NCBI GenBank assembly: GCA_031181145.1
Contig: JAPSLB010000006.1
Coordinates: 1 to 64,000 of the forward strand
Origin: Microvirga sp.
Lineage (GTDB): Bacteria > Pseudomonadota > Alphaproteobacteria > Rhizobiales > Beijerinckiaceae
Direction of reading: 5' to 3'
DNA length: 64,000 bases
Notes under the pieces: model-generated
Told to the model about the DNA's origin: nothing
Databases searched by the model: none
What the model saw: only the letters and a program-made list of their open reading frames with translations
Position numbers and translations under genes: made by a program
Part shown: piece after piece, positions 43,017 through 54,970 of the stretch
Layout of the letters: every line of letters starts with the position of its first letter
How positions within the stretch are numbered: the stretch's first letter is position 1

Positions 43017-43945
43017 CGGCCTATCCGGCCGCCGTTGTTGCGACGCGCGCTGCCTCCGACAGGCAGCCCCCCCGAATCAGAAAGTTCTTCGGCTCCTCGC
43101 GGAGCGTCCGGCGTCGTTCCTCGGGCATTTCTCTCGAGAAGCGCATCCCCCGCTACCTTGGCACCTGGCTCACCCTGGGTTTCCTCTCGGGCGTCGTGAG
43201 CCTCGGCCTCTGGCAGGGAGGCCATCTCGATAGCTTCATCCGCGAGCACGGTCAGCCGCATCACGCCCTGGCCCGTGCGCTCGGGCTCGGGCTGGAGAGC
43301 ATCACGATTTCCGGAATCGCCGAGATGCGCGAGACCGAGGTCCTGGCGGCTGGCGGGCTCGATTCCAAGCTGTCTCTGCCCTTTCTCGACGTGAATGAGC
43401 TTCGCGAGCGTCTCGAGCGCGTTCCGATGATTGAAAGCGCCACCGTGCGCAAGCTCTATCCCAACGAGCTCGTGATCACGCTCGCCGAGCGCCGGCCCTA
43501 TGCCATCTGGCAGAACAACGGTGAACTCTTCGTCATCGCCTCGGACGGCACCGTGGTCGACCTGATGCAGGACGAGCGCTACATCAATCTCCCCTTCGTG
43601 GTGGGCGAGCATGCCAATGTCCGGAGCAAGGAGTATTTCGCGCTGCTCGACGCCGCCGGTCCGCTCAGGGAGCGTATTCGCGCCGGCACTCTCGTGGCCG
43701 GTCGCCGCTGGACGCTCAAGATGGACAACGGCATGGACGTGCGCCTCCCGGAGAAGGGGGCCGCCGATGCGCTGGCCCGTCTTGTGAAGCTCGAAAACGA
43801 ACAGAAGATTTTGGAAAAGGACGTGCTCGCGATCGATCTGCGCATGGCTGATCGCATCGTGGTGCGTCTCACGGAGGAGGCGGCTCTGGCCCGCGCCGAG
43901 TCGCTCAAGAAGAAACCGATGCGCGGCAAGGGGGTCGATACATGA
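43013..43945 (+). CDS. ftsQ: Cell division protein FtsQ
   Basis: Bitopic divisome protein, 310 residues. A cytoplasmic Arg/Ser-rich region (about 1-45) precedes one membrane helix near 50-70 (LGTWLTLGFLSGVVSLGLW), then the POTRA domain (ITISGIAEMRETEVLAAGGL) and the beta domain (YPNELVITLAERRPYAIWQN and VVGEHANVRSKEYFALL). The ATG overlaps the ddl stop and the end overlaps ftsA by four bases, giving the ddl-ftsQ-ftsA unit. Confidence 0.94.
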   Translation: MTAYPAAVVATRAASDRQPPRIRKFFGSSRSVRRRSSGISLEKRIPRYLGTWLTLGFLSGVVSLGLWQGGHLDSFIREHGQPHHALARALGLGLESITISGIAEMRETEVLAAGGLDSKLSLPFLDVNELRERLERVPMIESATVRKLYPNELVITLAERRPYAIWQNNGELFVIASDGTVVDLMQDERYINLPFVVGEHANVRSKEYFALLDAAGPLRERIRAGTLVAGRRWTLKMDNGMDVRLPEKGAADALARLVKLENEQKILEKDVLAIDLRMADRIVVRLTEEAALARAESLKKKPMRGKGVDT

Positions 43946-45264
43946 GTCTCTCGGGTCACGGGCTAACGCCGCGTCTCAAGCCTTTGTCCGCGCGCAAGAG
44001 CGCCATTCTCTCGGTTCTCGATATCGGAACGAGCAAGGTGGTCTGCGTCGTGGCGGAGCTGAAGCCGTCCGATGAAGTCGAATCGCTGCGCAGCCGCACC
44101 CACGTGGCGCGCATCCTCGGCATCGGCCATCAGCGCTCCGCGGGCTTGAAGGGCGGCGTCGTCGTTGATTTGGAAGCGGCTGAAACCTCTATCCGCCAGG
44201 CCGTTCACGCGGCCGAGCGGATGGCGAAGGTAGAAATCCAGTCGGTGATTGTGAACCTCACCGGCGGCCGTCTCGCCTCCGAGCATTTCGAGGCACATGT
44301 TCCGGTGCGCGGCGCCGTCAACGACGGCGACGTTCATCGTGTGCTCGATGCGGCTTCGTCTTACGATCTGCGCCGGGGCAGGGCGGTTCTTCATGCGCTT
44401 CCGACGGGTTTCTCGCTCGATGCGCAGAACCACATCGTCGATCCCGCCGGCATGATCGGCGAGCAGCTCGGCGTCGATCTGCATGTGGTCACCACGGAGA
44501 CCGCCGCAGCACGCAATCTCATGTTGGCGGTCGAGCGCTGCCATCTCGGCGTCGAGGCGGTGATCGCATCTCCCTATGCCTCGGGCCTATCGGCTCTCGT
44601 GGACGATGAGGCGGACATGGGCTGCGCCGTCGTCGACATGGGCGCGGGCACCACGAGCGTAGGTATCTTCTCCAACGGGCATCTCGTGCACACGGATGCC
44701 ATTGCCGTCGGCGGTCATCACGTGACCATGGATATCGCGCGCGGTCTCACGACCCGCGTCTCCGCCGCCGAACGGCTCAAGACCCTCTACGGCTCCGCGA
44801 TCACGTCGAGCGCGGATGACCGGGACATGATCGCGGTGCCCCAGGTCGATGAGGATGAACGTGACGTTCCGAACCATCTGCCGAAGTCTCACCTCGTTCG
44901 CATCATCAAGCCGCGGGTCGAGGAAATCCTCGAACTCGTGCGCGATCGCCTGAAGGGCGCGGGCTTCGCGGCCCAAGCCGGACGGCGCGTCGTGCTGACG
45001 GGTGGCGCAAGCCAGCTCGTCGGGCTGCCGGAAACGGCACGCCGCATCCTGCAGGGCCAAGTTCGTGTCGGGCGTCCGCTCGGCATCAAGGGCCTGCCTG
45101 AGGCGGCGAAGGGTCCCGCCTTTTCGGCGGTGGTCGGCCTCCTGGTTTATCCCCAGGTGGCGCACATCGAGTATTTCGAGCCGCGCTCGGGCGGCTTGTT
45201 CCAGAGTACGGGAACCGACGGCTACCTCTCGCGGGTGAGCCGGTGGATTCGCGATAGTTTTTAA
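43942..45264 (+). CDS. ftsA: Cell division protein FtsA
   Basis: Actin-like ATPase that tethers FtsZ to the membrane. 440 residues with the phosphate-1 motif SVLDIGTSKVVCVVAEL, the 1C domain after about residue 100, the phosphate-2 motif VVDMGAGTTSVGIF, the adenosine motif VVLTGGASQLVGLPE and a C-terminal amphipathic helix (GYLSRVSRWIRDSF) for membrane attachment. A 15-residue basic leader precedes the core. A 103-base gap then separates it from ftsZ. Confidence 0.96.
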   Translation: MSLSGHGLTPRLKPLSARKSAILSVLDIGTSKVVCVVAELKPSDEVESLRSRTHVARILGIGHQRSAGLKGGVVVDLEAAETSIRQAVHAAERMAKVEIQSVIVNLTGGRLASEHFEAHVPVRGAVNDGDVHRVLDAASSYDLRRGRAVLHALPTGFSLDAQNHIVDPAGMIGEQLGVDLHVVTTETAAARNLMLAVERCHLGVEAVIASPYASGLSALVDDEADMGCAVVDMGAGTTSVGIFSNGHLVHTDAIAVGGHHVTMDIARGLTTRVSAAERLKTLYGSAITSSADDRDMIAVPQVDEDERDVPNHLPKSHLVRIIKPRVEEILELVRDRLKGAGFAAQAGRRVVLTGGASQLVGLPETARRILQGQVRVGRPLGIKGLPEAAKGPAFSAVVGLLVYPQVAHIEYFEPRSGGLFQSTGTDGYLSRVSRWIRDSF

Positions 45265-45367
45265 AGCGTAACGTGATGGCGCGGCGGGTCATCGCGGGAG
45301 TTCAAAGTCAACAAGGGTAAGCGTCGGCCAAACGCTGTCAGTCTAAAAGGCCAAAGAGGCACAGGTC

Positions 45368-47047
45368 ATGGCAATCAATCAGCAAGCTCCGGACATCCGG
45401 GAACTCAAGCCGCACATCACTGTCTTCGGTGTCGGCGGCGCCGGCGGGAACGCCGTGAACAACATGATCGAGTCCGGTCTGGAGGGCGTCGAGTTCGTGG
45501 TGTCGAACACCGACGCGCAGGCGCTGGCCTCCTCCAAGGCCCCGCGCGTGATCCAAATGGGCATCCAGGTCACCGAAGGCCTCGGCGCGGGTTCTCAGCC
45601 GGAAGTCGGCCGCGCAGCCGCTGAAGAGGTGATCGACGAGATCCGCGATCAGCTCGCCGGTTCTCACATGGTGTTCATCACCGCCGGCATGGGCGGCGGC
45701 ACCGGCACGGGCGCAGCTCCCGTCGTGGCCCGCGCCGCCCGCGAGCTCGGCATCCTCACGGTCGGCGTCGTCACGAAGCCGTTCCAGTTCGAGGGCGTGC
45801 GCCGCATGCGTCTCGCGGAGGCCGGCATCGCCGAGCTGCAGCAGGCCGTCGATACCCTGATCGTCATCCCGAACCAGAACCTCTTCCGTGTCGCTACCGA
45901 GAAGACCACCTTCGCCGACGCCTTCGCGATGGCCGACCAAGTGCTCTATTCGGGCGTGGCCTGCATCACCGACCTGATGGTGAAGGAAGGTCTCATCAAC
46001 CTCGACTTCGCCGACGTGCGCTCGGTCATGCGCGGCATGGGCAAGGCCATGATGGGCACGGGCGAGGCTTCCGGCGAGAAGCGCGCGATCCGCGCCGCCG
46101 AGGCCGCCATCGCCAACCCGCTCCTCGACGACGTGTCCATGAAGGGTGCCCGCGGCCTGCTGATCTCGATCACGGGCGGCAACGACCTCACCCTCTACGA
46201 ACTCGACGAGGCCGCCACCCGCATCCGCGAGGAAGTGGACCAGGACGCCAATATCATTCTCGGCGCCACCTTTGACGAGAGCCTGGAGGGCATCATCCGC
46301 GTCTCCGTCGTTGCGACCGGCATCGATCACGCCCTGACGGAGAATTCCGGCGATCTCTCCGCCACCGAGCAGCGGATCTCCGAGGTCGCCGAGCGCCTGC
46401 GGGCCGAGGCCCGAGCCCGCGCTACGCAGAGCCAGGCCACTCCCACCTCTCGCGCCACCGCCCAGGCCGAACCGGCGAAGACGGCTCAGGTTCTGGCCGA
46501 GGCGCACCCGGTCCTGACCTCAGCTTCCGCCGCTGTTCCCCAGGCCGTGGAGCCGGCTCCGCAACCCGTGGTCCGCGACGACGTGATCCTGACCCCGGCC
46601 CAGCCCAAGCCTGCCATGGCCTATGAGGCTCCGGCTCCCCAGCAGCCCGTCTATGACGAGCCCGTCGCGGACGAGAGCTTCATCCCGCCGCAGGCGGAGC
46701 GCGCTATGCGCCCGGCGCGGATGCCCCGGATCGACGAGCTGCCGATCCCGGCTCAGAACCAGATCCGCGCCAGCCGTGGCGAGATCGACCCGGTTCAGGA
46801 GCACAAGCCATCTCTGATTCAGCGCCTGGCCACCATAGGCTTCGGCCGCCGCGAGGAGCCCCAGCACGCCCCAGTGGAACCGGCTCCACGTCAGGAGGCT
46901 CCGCGCCAGCAGATGTCCCCGGTACATGCCGAGTACGCCCGCCGTCCGGCGCCTCAGGCGCAGCGTCCCGCTCACGCTCCGTCCCAGCGGGGCACGGAGG
47001 ACGACCAGCTGGAGATTCCCGCCTTCCTCCGCCGCCAGGCCAACTAA
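45368..47047 (+). CDS. ftsZ: Cell division GTPase FtsZ
   Basis: Tubulin-like GTPase that forms the Z ring. The 559 residues comprise a polymerising core (to about residue 330) with [15 protein letters not shown], the tubulin signature GGGTGTG (109-115), the NTDAQAL T3 loop and the T7 catalytic loop [11 protein letters not shown]; a long Ala/Pro/Gln-rich linker of about 200 residues; and the C-terminal peptide [14 protein letters not shown] that binds FtsA and others. The long linker is usual in Hyphomicrobiales. It has its own upstream gap of 103 bases, and a strong terminator follows 25 bases after the stop. Confidence 0.97.
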   Translation: MAINQQAPDIRELKPHITVFGVGGAGGNAVNNMIESGLEGVEFVVSNTDAQALASSKAPRVIQMGIQVTEGLGAGSQPEVGRAAAEEVIDEIRDQLAGSHMVFITAGMGGGTGTGAAPVVARAARELGILTVGVVTKPFQFEGVRRMRLAEAGIAELQQAVDTLIVIPNQNLFRVATEKTTFADAFAMADQVLYSGVACITDLMVKEGLINLDFADVRSVMRGMGKAMMGTGEASGEKRAIRAAEAAIANPLLDDVSMKGARGLLISITGGNDLTLYELDEAATRIREEVDQDANIILGATFDESLEGIIRVSVVATGIDHALTENSGDLSATEQRISEVAERLRAEARARATQSQATPTSRATAQAEPAKTAQVLAEAHPVLTSASAAVPQAVEPAPQPVVRDDVILTPAQPKPAMAYEAPAPQQPVYDEPVADESFIPPQAERAMRPARMPRIDELPIPAQNQIRASRGEIDPVQEHKPSLIQRLATIGFGRREEPQHAPVEPAPRQEAPRQQMSPVHAEYARRPAPQAQRPAHAPSQRGTEDDQLEIPAFLRRQAN

Positions 47048-47071
47048 GCCAGTTTGAACTATTACAAAGTA

Positions 47072-47105
47072 AGACCCCGGCCGCGCCTGCGGCCGGGGTC
47101 TTTTT
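47072..47105 (+). terminator. Rho-independent terminator after ftsZ
   Basis: AGACCCCGGCCGC pairs perfectly over 13 bases with GCGGCCGGGGTCT around the loop GCCT and is followed by a T-run (TTTTT counted from the last stem base). It lies 25 bases after the ftsZ stop and marks the end of the dcw transcript. Confidence 0.95.
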
Positions 47106-47120
47106 ACGTAAAGTCATTTG

Positions 47121-47135
47121 TTAACAAGAACTTAA
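47121..47135 (+). promoter_or_regulatory. Perfect CtrA-type site TTAA-N7-TTAA upstream of lpxC
   Basis: TTAACAAGAACTTAA reads TTAA, seven bases, TTAA, the consensus bound by the cell-cycle regulator CtrA in alphaproteobacteria. It lies just after the ftsZ terminator and 181 bases before the lpxC start, in an AT-rich stretch likely to hold the lpxC promoter. If real, lipid A synthesis would be tied to the cell cycle. Consensus match only; no ctrA gene is in the window. Confidence 0.55.
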
Positions 47136-47315
47136 AAATTGCCGAGTTTGTAACAGATCGTAAAAAAGCGTGATTTGGCCTAGCTGGGGAGGGCGACTAT
47201 GTTCCCCTTGTCGAAAGGGCGAGGTCCACTTCGATCCCGCCGGTCAAAACAGTTACAGCGAACGCATCGCGCAGCGGTTCTCAAAAGCGGCGATCAGGTT
47301 CGAGGTCCAAAGATA

Positions 47316-48260
47316 ATGAAGCAAAGCCATCAAACCACGCTCCGCGCCGCCGTCACGCTCGTAGGCATCGGCGTCCATTCCGGGGACGAGGTGAAGATGA
47401 TCCTCCACCCGGCTGAGGTGAATCATGGTATTGCTTTCCTCCGCACCGGCCTGCCGGGCGGCCTGGACCGCCTGATCGACGCCCGCCACCTCGCGGTGAC
47501 CGCGACCGAACTCTGCACCGTGATCGGCGACCGCGACAGCGGGGCCGTCGCGACCATCGAGCACCTCATGGCCGCCCTCACGGGTCTTGGTGTCGACAAC
47601 GTGCTCGTCGAGATCGACGGGCCGGAGGTGCCGATCCTCGACGGTAGTTCGGCTCCCTTCATCGATGCCGTCGACCAGGTCGGCATCGTGACCCAGGGCG
47701 CGACCCGCCGCTATCTCAAGGTCCTCAAGCCGGTCCGTGTGGCGCAGGGCAAGGCTTTCGCCGAGCTCCTCCCGAATGAGCGCGCCTTCCGCCTCGATGT
47801 GGAAATCGACTTCCCCACCCCTGTGATCGGCCGGCAGCGCAAGGCCGTCGATCTCAGTCCCTCCGTGTTCCGCCGCGAGATCTCCCGGGCCCGCACCTTC
47901 GGCTTCATGCGGGACGTAGAGAAGCTCTGGACCGCCGGCTTCGCCCTCGGCGCCTCGCTCGAGAACACGGTCGCCATCGGGGACGACGGCATCATGAATC
48001 CCGAGGGCCTGCGCTACAGTGACGAGTTCGTGCGCCACAAGCTGCTCGACGCGGTGGGCGACCTTTCCCTGGCCGGCCTGCCGCTGCTCGGCACCTATCG
48101 CTCCTACTGCGGCGGCCACCGTCTGAACTTCTCCGTGCTGGAGGCCCTGTTCTCGAGCCGCTCGAACTACACCATCGTGGATGCGGTTCCTCGCCGCGAG
48201 ACGGCCTATGCGGACGTGAGCAACGCGGCCATGACGGCCTTCGTATCCGAGGTCCACTGA
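47316..48260 (+). CDS. lpxC: UDP-3-O-acyl-N-acetylglucosamine deacetylase
   Basis: Zinc enzyme of the first committed step of lipid A synthesis. 314 residues: MKQSHQTTLRAAVTLVGIGVHSG start, zinc and catalytic candidates in ATIEHLMAAL (Glu, His) and FVRHKLLDAVGDLSLAGLPL (His, Asp), PEVPILDGSSAPF, and ISRARTFGFMRDVEKL. I chose ATG 47316, which gives the conserved LpxC N-terminus; the track start at 47199 adds a basic leader. It stands alone between the ftsZ terminator and bamD and has a 268-base upstream region with a CtrA-type site. Confidence 0.95.
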   Translation: MKQSHQTTLRAAVTLVGIGVHSGDEVKMILHPAEVNHGIAFLRTGLPGGLDRLIDARHLAVTATELCTVIGDRDSGAVATIEHLMAALTGLGVDNVLVEIDGPEVPILDGSSAPFIDAVDQVGIVTQGATRRYLKVLKPVRVAQGKAFAELLPNERAFRLDVEIDFPTPVIGRQRKAVDLSPSVFRREISRARTFGFMRDVEKLWTAGFALGASLENTVAIGDDGIMNPEGLRYSDEFVRHKLLDAVGDLSLAGLPLLGTYRSYCGGHRLNFSVLEALFSSRSNYTIVDAVPRRETAYADVSNAAMTAFVSEVH

Positions 48261-48439
48261 GGCCTTCCTGTCCAGAAGACGCACCAAGCGCCCTTTGGCC
48301 GCATGATTTCAGGCGCCTTTGCTCCATCCATGTGGGTAAAGCCCTTCGGATGGGGTTGGCTCTTGCCCCCCGCATAGGTTAAAGAACCTCGGTGCATCGT
48401 CAAAAATCACCAGGCACGGATTTTGGAGGACCGCGAAGC

Positions 48440-49336
48440 ATGTCGTTCGCGAAGGTTTACTTGAGCCTGAGAGCCGCTGCTGGGCGCGCGCTGCTGGTTG
48501 GCGCCTGCGGCCTGGCGGTTGCGGGCTGCGATACGCTGTCGTCGATCAATCCCTTCGACAAGAGCGATGCCTACAAGCCGGAGGTCGTCGCCGAGGTTCC
48601 GGCCCAAGAGATCTACAACGACGGTCTCGCGCGGATCCAGAAGAAGGATTTCGAAGGCGCCGCCAAGAAGTTCAACAGCCTCGACCGCCAGTACCCGTAT
48701 TCGGAATGGGCGCGCAAAGGGCTGATTATGGAGGCCTATGCCAATTACGAGGGCGGCCTGTACGAGGAGGCGATCACCGCTTCCAGGCGCTATCTGCAGC
48801 AGCACCCGAACACGCCCGATGCGGCCTATGCGCAGTACCTGATGGCCTCGTCCTACTATGATCAGATTCCGGACATCACCCGCGATCAGGCGGCGTCCGA
48901 GCGCGCCATCGCCGCGCTGCAGGATCTGATCCAGCGTTATCCGCAATCCGAGTACGTGGCCGACGCGAAGAAGAAGATCCAGGTGGCCAGCGATCAGCTC
49001 GCCGGCAAGGAGATGGAGGTCGGCCGCTTCTATCTTCAGAAGCGCAATTATTCCGGCGCTATCAACCGGTTCCGCACCGTGGTTTCGCGCTATCAGACGA
49101 CCCGTCACACGGAAGAGGCGCTCCAGCGTCTCACCGAGGCCTACATGGCCATGGGCATCGTCAGCGAGGCGCAGACCGCCGCCGCCGTTCTCGGCCATAA
49201 CTTCCCTGACAGTCCTTGGTACAAGGACGCCTATGCCCTGCTGACCAAGGGCGGCGTGGAGCCGCGGGAGAATTCCCAGTCCTGGATCAGCAAGGCTTTC
49301 CGTGGCGTCCCCCAGGTCGGTCAGCGGGCGGGGTAA
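48440..49336 (+). CDS. bamD: Outer membrane assembly lipoprotein BamD
   Basis: Essential lipoprotein of the BAM complex that inserts beta-barrel proteins in the outer membrane. 298 residues: a lipoprotein signal with lipobox LAVAGC, a short spacer with SSINPFDKSD, then tetratricopeptide repeats (EIYNDGLARIQKKDFEGAAKKF, SEWARKGLIMEAYANYEGG, TPDAAYAQYLMASSYYDQI). ATG 48440 has GGAGGA nine bases upstream; the track start at 48392 adds a non-signal leader. Spacing to lpxC is about 180 bases, so it may have its own promoter; recN follows 12 bases later. Confidence 0.94.
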   Translation: MSFAKVYLSLRAAAGRALLVGACGLAVAGCDTLSSINPFDKSDAYKPEVVAEVPAQEIYNDGLARIQKKDFEGAAKKFNSLDRQYPYSEWARKGLIMEAYANYEGGLYEEAITASRRYLQQHPNTPDAAYAQYLMASSYYDQIPDITRDQAASERAIAALQDLIQRYPQSEYVADAKKKIQVASDQLAGKEMEVGRFYLQKRNYSGAINRFRTVVSRYQTTRHTEEALQRLTEAYMAMGIVSEAQTAAAVLGHNFPDSPWYKDAYALLTKGGVEPRENSQSWISKAFRGVPQVGQRAG

Positions 49337-49348
49337 GCCTCACATTCC

Positions 49349-51025
49349 ATGCTGATCCAGCTGGCGATACGCGACATCGTCCTCATCGACAGGCTCGAGC
49401 TTCATTTTCACGAGGGGCTCTCCGTCCTGACGGGTGAAACGGGCGCGGGCAAATCCATTCTGCTCGATGCCTTTGCTCTGGCCCTTGGCGGGCGCGGCGA
49501 TGGAAGCCTCGTCCGCCACGGGGAGTCTCAGGGACAGGTCACGGCCGTCTTCGACTGTCCGATGGATCACCCAGCCCGCCGCATAGCCCACGAGGCGGAT
49601 ATCGACGTGGATGGAGACCTGATTCTGCGCCGCGTCCAGTTGGCGGACGGGCGCACCCGTGCCTTCGTCAACGATCAGCCGGTGAGCGTCCAGGTGCTCA
49701 AGGCCATCGGCGGAACCCTGGTCGAGATCCATGGACAGCACGACGACCGCGCGCTCGTCGATCCCGTCAGCCACCGGGCCATCCTCGATGCCTTCGGCGG
49801 GATGTCCGGCGAGGTTCAGGCCGTCGCGGAGGCCGCCCGCCGCGTGCGGGACGCCCGCGCGGCCCTCCAGGAGCATCGCAGCCGGGTCGAGAAAGCCCGC
49901 AAGGAGGCCGATTTCTTGCGCCATGCGGTGGAGGAGCTGACCGTGCTCAACCCGCAGGCGGGAGAGGAGGAGGCCCTGGCCGGGCGTCGGGTCGTCATGA
50001 TGCAGTCCGAGAAGGTCGCCCAGGATCTCAACGAGGCATTTGAGGCCGTTGCAGGCACCGCATCGCCCATTCCGGAGCTCTCGGCCGCCGTGCGCAAGCT
50101 CGAACGCCGCAGCGCCCAGGCGCCGGCTCTCGTGGAACCCAGCGTCAAGGCTCTCGATGCCGCGCTCGTCGCGATCGACGAAGCCCGCGCCGCTCTGGAG
50201 GAGGCGATCCGCGCCACCGAATACGATCCCCGCGAGCTGGAACAGACCGAGGAGCGCCTCTTCGCGCTCCGTGCCGCCGCCCGCAAATACGACGTGCCCG
50301 CCGACGAACTCGCGGCTTTGCGCCAGCGCTTCGAGGGGGATGTCGCCGCGATCGACGCCGGCGAGGAACATCTGGCCGGGCTGGAGAAGGCTCTCAAGGA
50401 GGCCGATCAGGCCTATCTGGCGGTTGCCCGGACGCTTTCGGAAGGCCGCCGGAAGGCCGCCCAGGCGCTCGACGCTGCCGTTCAGGCCGAGCTTCCGCCC
50501 CTGAAGCTGGAGCGCGCCCGTTTCATCACGGAAATCCAGACCGACGAGAGCAGCCGCGACCCGGCGGGCTTCGAGCGCGTGGAGTTCTGGGCGCAGACCA
50601 ACCCGGGCACGCGTCCGGGCCCGCTCCTGAAGGTGGCATCGGGTGGCGAGCTCTCGCGCTTCATGCTGGCCCTGAAAGTCGTGCTGGCGGACAAGGGCTC
50701 GGCCCCCACTCTCGTCTTCGACGAAATCGACACCGGAGTCGGCGGCGCGGTGGCGGACGCCATTGGACAGCGCCTCGCGCGCCTGGCGAAGCGGGTTCAG
50801 GTCATGGCCGTGACCCATGCCCCCCAGGTCGCCGCCCGTGCCGAGAGCCACTTCCTCATCGCCAAGGAAGGCGTCAACGGCGCCGAGGATCGCGTTGCGA
50901 CCCGGGTGGTGCCTCTGGAGGCGGCTCCCCGCCGGGAAGAGATCGCCCGCATGCTCGCCGGGGCGACGATCACCGAGGAAGCCCGCGCCGCCGCCGCGCG
51001 CCTGCTGGAGGCGGCTGCGCATTAG
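49349..51025 (+). CDS. recN: DNA repair protein RecN
   Basis: SMC-like ATPase that acts early in double-strand break repair. 558 residues: N-terminal Walker A LTGETGAGKSILLDAFALALGGRG, a long coiled-coil middle (about 155-365) rich in Ala, Glu and Arg, and the C-terminal half with LLKVASGGELSRFMLALKVVLAD signature, TLVFDEIDTGVGG Walker B and VMAVTHAPQVAARA. In many bacteria recN is LexA-controlled, but no GTTC-N7-GTTC site was found in the short gap after bamD, so it is probably transcribed with bamD. Confidence 0.95.
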   Translation: MLIQLAIRDIVLIDRLELHFHEGLSVLTGETGAGKSILLDAFALALGGRGDGSLVRHGESQGQVTAVFDCPMDHPARRIAHEADIDVDGDLILRRVQLADGRTRAFVNDQPVSVQVLKAIGGTLVEIHGQHDDRALVDPVSHRAILDAFGGMSGEVQAVAEAARRVRDARAALQEHRSRVEKARKEADFLRHAVEELTVLNPQAGEEEALAGRRVVMMQSEKVAQDLNEAFEAVAGTASPIPELSAAVRKLERRSAQAPALVEPSVKALDAALVAIDEARAALEEAIRATEYDPRELEQTEERLFALRAAARKYDVPADELAALRQRFEGDVAAIDAGEEHLAGLEKALKEADQAYLAVARTLSEGRRKAAQALDAAVQAELPPLKLERARFITEIQTDESSRDPAGFERVEFWAQTNPGTRPGPLLKVASGGELSRFMLALKVVLADKGSAPTLVFDEIDTGVGGAVADAIGQRLARLAKRVQVMAVTHAPQVAARAESHFLIAKEGVNGAEDRVATRVVPLEAAPRREEIARMLAGATITEEARAAAARLLEAAAH

Positions 51026-51172
51026 CGCCTCGTCGTGAAGGGGCGGAGTTTCGCAGGCGCGCCCTCACAGGTTCCGAGCGCATCGGCGTTCCGGCCCTCG
51101 CCCCCATTGACCCTCGCCCCTTCTCGCGTGTTATCTCGTCACCGGAGCCGGACGCATCCGGCTTCGGGGCGT

Positions 51173-51340
51173 GAGAACCCCTCCAACAGCGGCCGGCATC
51201 GGCCGTGACGATGCCTTCCCAGCCTATGGCCGGGGAGGCGATGGCGTATGTCCAGGGCGAAAGCCTAAAGGTCATCGCGGTCGTCTGTTGGCGGCTTCTC
51301 AACTCCCCGACCACCAGGGCTCCTGGTGGTCGCTTACCTT
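51173..51340 (+). other. Candidate structured RNA leader between recN and a small membrane protein
   Basis: The bases can fold into a closed multi-branch shape: GAGAA (51173-51177) with TTCTC (51296-51300); CCAACAG (51183-51189) with CTGTTGG (51285-51291); hairpin GGCATCG/CGATGCC (51195-51215); TTCCC/GGGGA (51216-51236); GCGATG/CATCGC (51238-51278) enclosing a GAAA tetraloop hairpin GGC-GAAA-GCC; and GACCACCAGG/CCTGGTGGTC (51309-51331). These pairings are mutually compatible. I do not recognise a known riboswitch or sRNA class. In GC-rich DNA some pairing is expected by chance, so this is a candidate only. Confidence 0.4.
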
Positions 51341-51342
51341 AG
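51241..51342 (+). CDS. Possible 33-residue leader peptide (upstream ORF)
   Basis: A short frame below the ORF-track cutoff encodes MAYVQGESLKVIAVVCWR and ends RLLNSPTTRAPGGRLP. GGGGAGG lies only two bases before the ATG (51241); an in-frame ATG at 51226 is an alternative start. The stop TAG at 51340-51342 overlaps the ribosome binding site AGGGGAGG of the next gene, a layout that would couple translation of the two. Codons for TTRAPGGR form the stem of the hairpin at 51309-51331. No run of regulatory codons as in classical attenuators. Real translation is uncertain. Confidence 0.38.
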   Translation: MAYVQGESLKVIAVVCWRLLNSPTTRAPGGRLP

Positions 51343-51357
51343 GGGAGGTTTTTAGCG

Positions 51358-53998
<2,641 letters not shown>

Positions 53999-54034
53999 GA
54001 CTTCCGTCCAAGACAGGGGCCCCTTGCATATGGC

Positions 54035-54913
54035 ATGCTTCCTTCCATGACGGTGCTCACACCCGATGTTTCGCTCGAGCCCGACCTGAGGGCTGCGGGC
54101 GACAGGACGCATTTCTGGCGGGTGCCGCGCTATCGTGGCCTCGATTGCCTGCGCGCGACCTTCCGCCGGTATTCCTATGCCCGTCACACCCACGAGACCT
54201 ATGCGCTTGCCGCCATCGTGGACGGTTGCGAGACCTTCTTCCATCGCGGGGAGCAGCATTATGCAGGTCCCGGCAGCGTCGCGATCGTCTGCCCCGACGA
54301 GGTTCACGACGGTGCGCCCTATGGCGGCGGCTTCGAGTACCGGACCTTCTATCCCTCGGTCGAGCTGATGCGGGAGATCGCCGAGGACGTGGCAGGGCGC
54401 CCGCTCAGCCGCGCGCCCTGGTTCCCGCACTCGGTGGTGGACGATCCGGAACTCGCTCTCGCCCATGCAGAGCTCCATGCCTGCCTGTCCCGCGACGGGC
54501 AGTGGATTTCGGAGATGGAGCAGGACAGCCGCCTGATCGATTATCTCAGCCGCCTCATCGCCCGCTGGGCGGATCTCGATGCGGTTCCGGACCTGCGCTA
54601 CGGCACGCAGGGCATCGCTAGGGCGCGCGACTACCTGGACACGCATCTGGGACAGGAGGTCGATTTGGCCGATCTTGCCCGTCTCGCGGGCCTGTCCCGC
54701 AGCCATTTCATCCGGGCCTTCGCCAAGGAAACCGGGTTCACGCCGCACGCCTATCTGGTGGACAGGCGCTTTAGGGCCGCATCGCGGCTTCTGAGCCGAG
54801 GCGAGGCTCCCGGCGATGTGGCCGCCGCCTGCGGGTTCTTCGACCAGAGCCACCTCAACCGGGTGTTCAAAGCGCGCATGGGCGTGACGCCGGGGACCTA
54901 TCGTGCGGCGTGA
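54035..54913 (+). CDS. AraC-family transcriptional regulator with cupin domain
   Basis: 292 residues: an N-terminal AraC-type cupin ligand domain (RYSYARHTHETYALAAIVDG, with HRGEQHYAGPGSVAIVCPDEVHDG) and a C-terminal double helix-turn-helix (ARDYLDTHLGQEVDLADLARLAGLSRSHFIR, then DVAAACGFFDQSHLNRVFKARMGVTPGTYR). This type commonly precedes azlCD or other exporter genes and is likely to activate them in response to an amino acid. An in-frame ATG at 54047 is an alternative start, without a better ribosome site. azlC follows 57 bases downstream on the same strand. Confidence 0.9.
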   Translation: MLPSMTVLTPDVSLEPDLRAAGDRTHFWRVPRYRGLDCLRATFRRYSYARHTHETYALAAIVDGCETFFHRGEQHYAGPGSVAIVCPDEVHDGAPYGGGFEYRTFYPSVELMREIAEDVAGRPLSRAPWFPHSVVDDPELALAHAELHACLSRDGQWISEMEQDSRLIDYLSRLIARWADLDAVPDLRYGTQGIARARDYLDTHLGQEVDLADLARLAGLSRSHFIRAFAKETGFTPHAYLVDRRFRAASRLLSRGEAPGDVAAACGFFDQSHLNRVFKARMGVTPGTYRAA

Positions 54914-54970
54914 ACCGCAATTTTGTCCAAGACGCATTCTCGTCTCCGTCTCATAAGGGAGGGAGCGAGG

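Noticed and set aside
51309-51331. Perfect hairpin GACCACCAGG/CCTGGTGGTC as a terminator
   Set aside because: No T-run follows directly; the T-tract is 20 bases downstream after a ribosome site, so it is reported as part of a leader instead.
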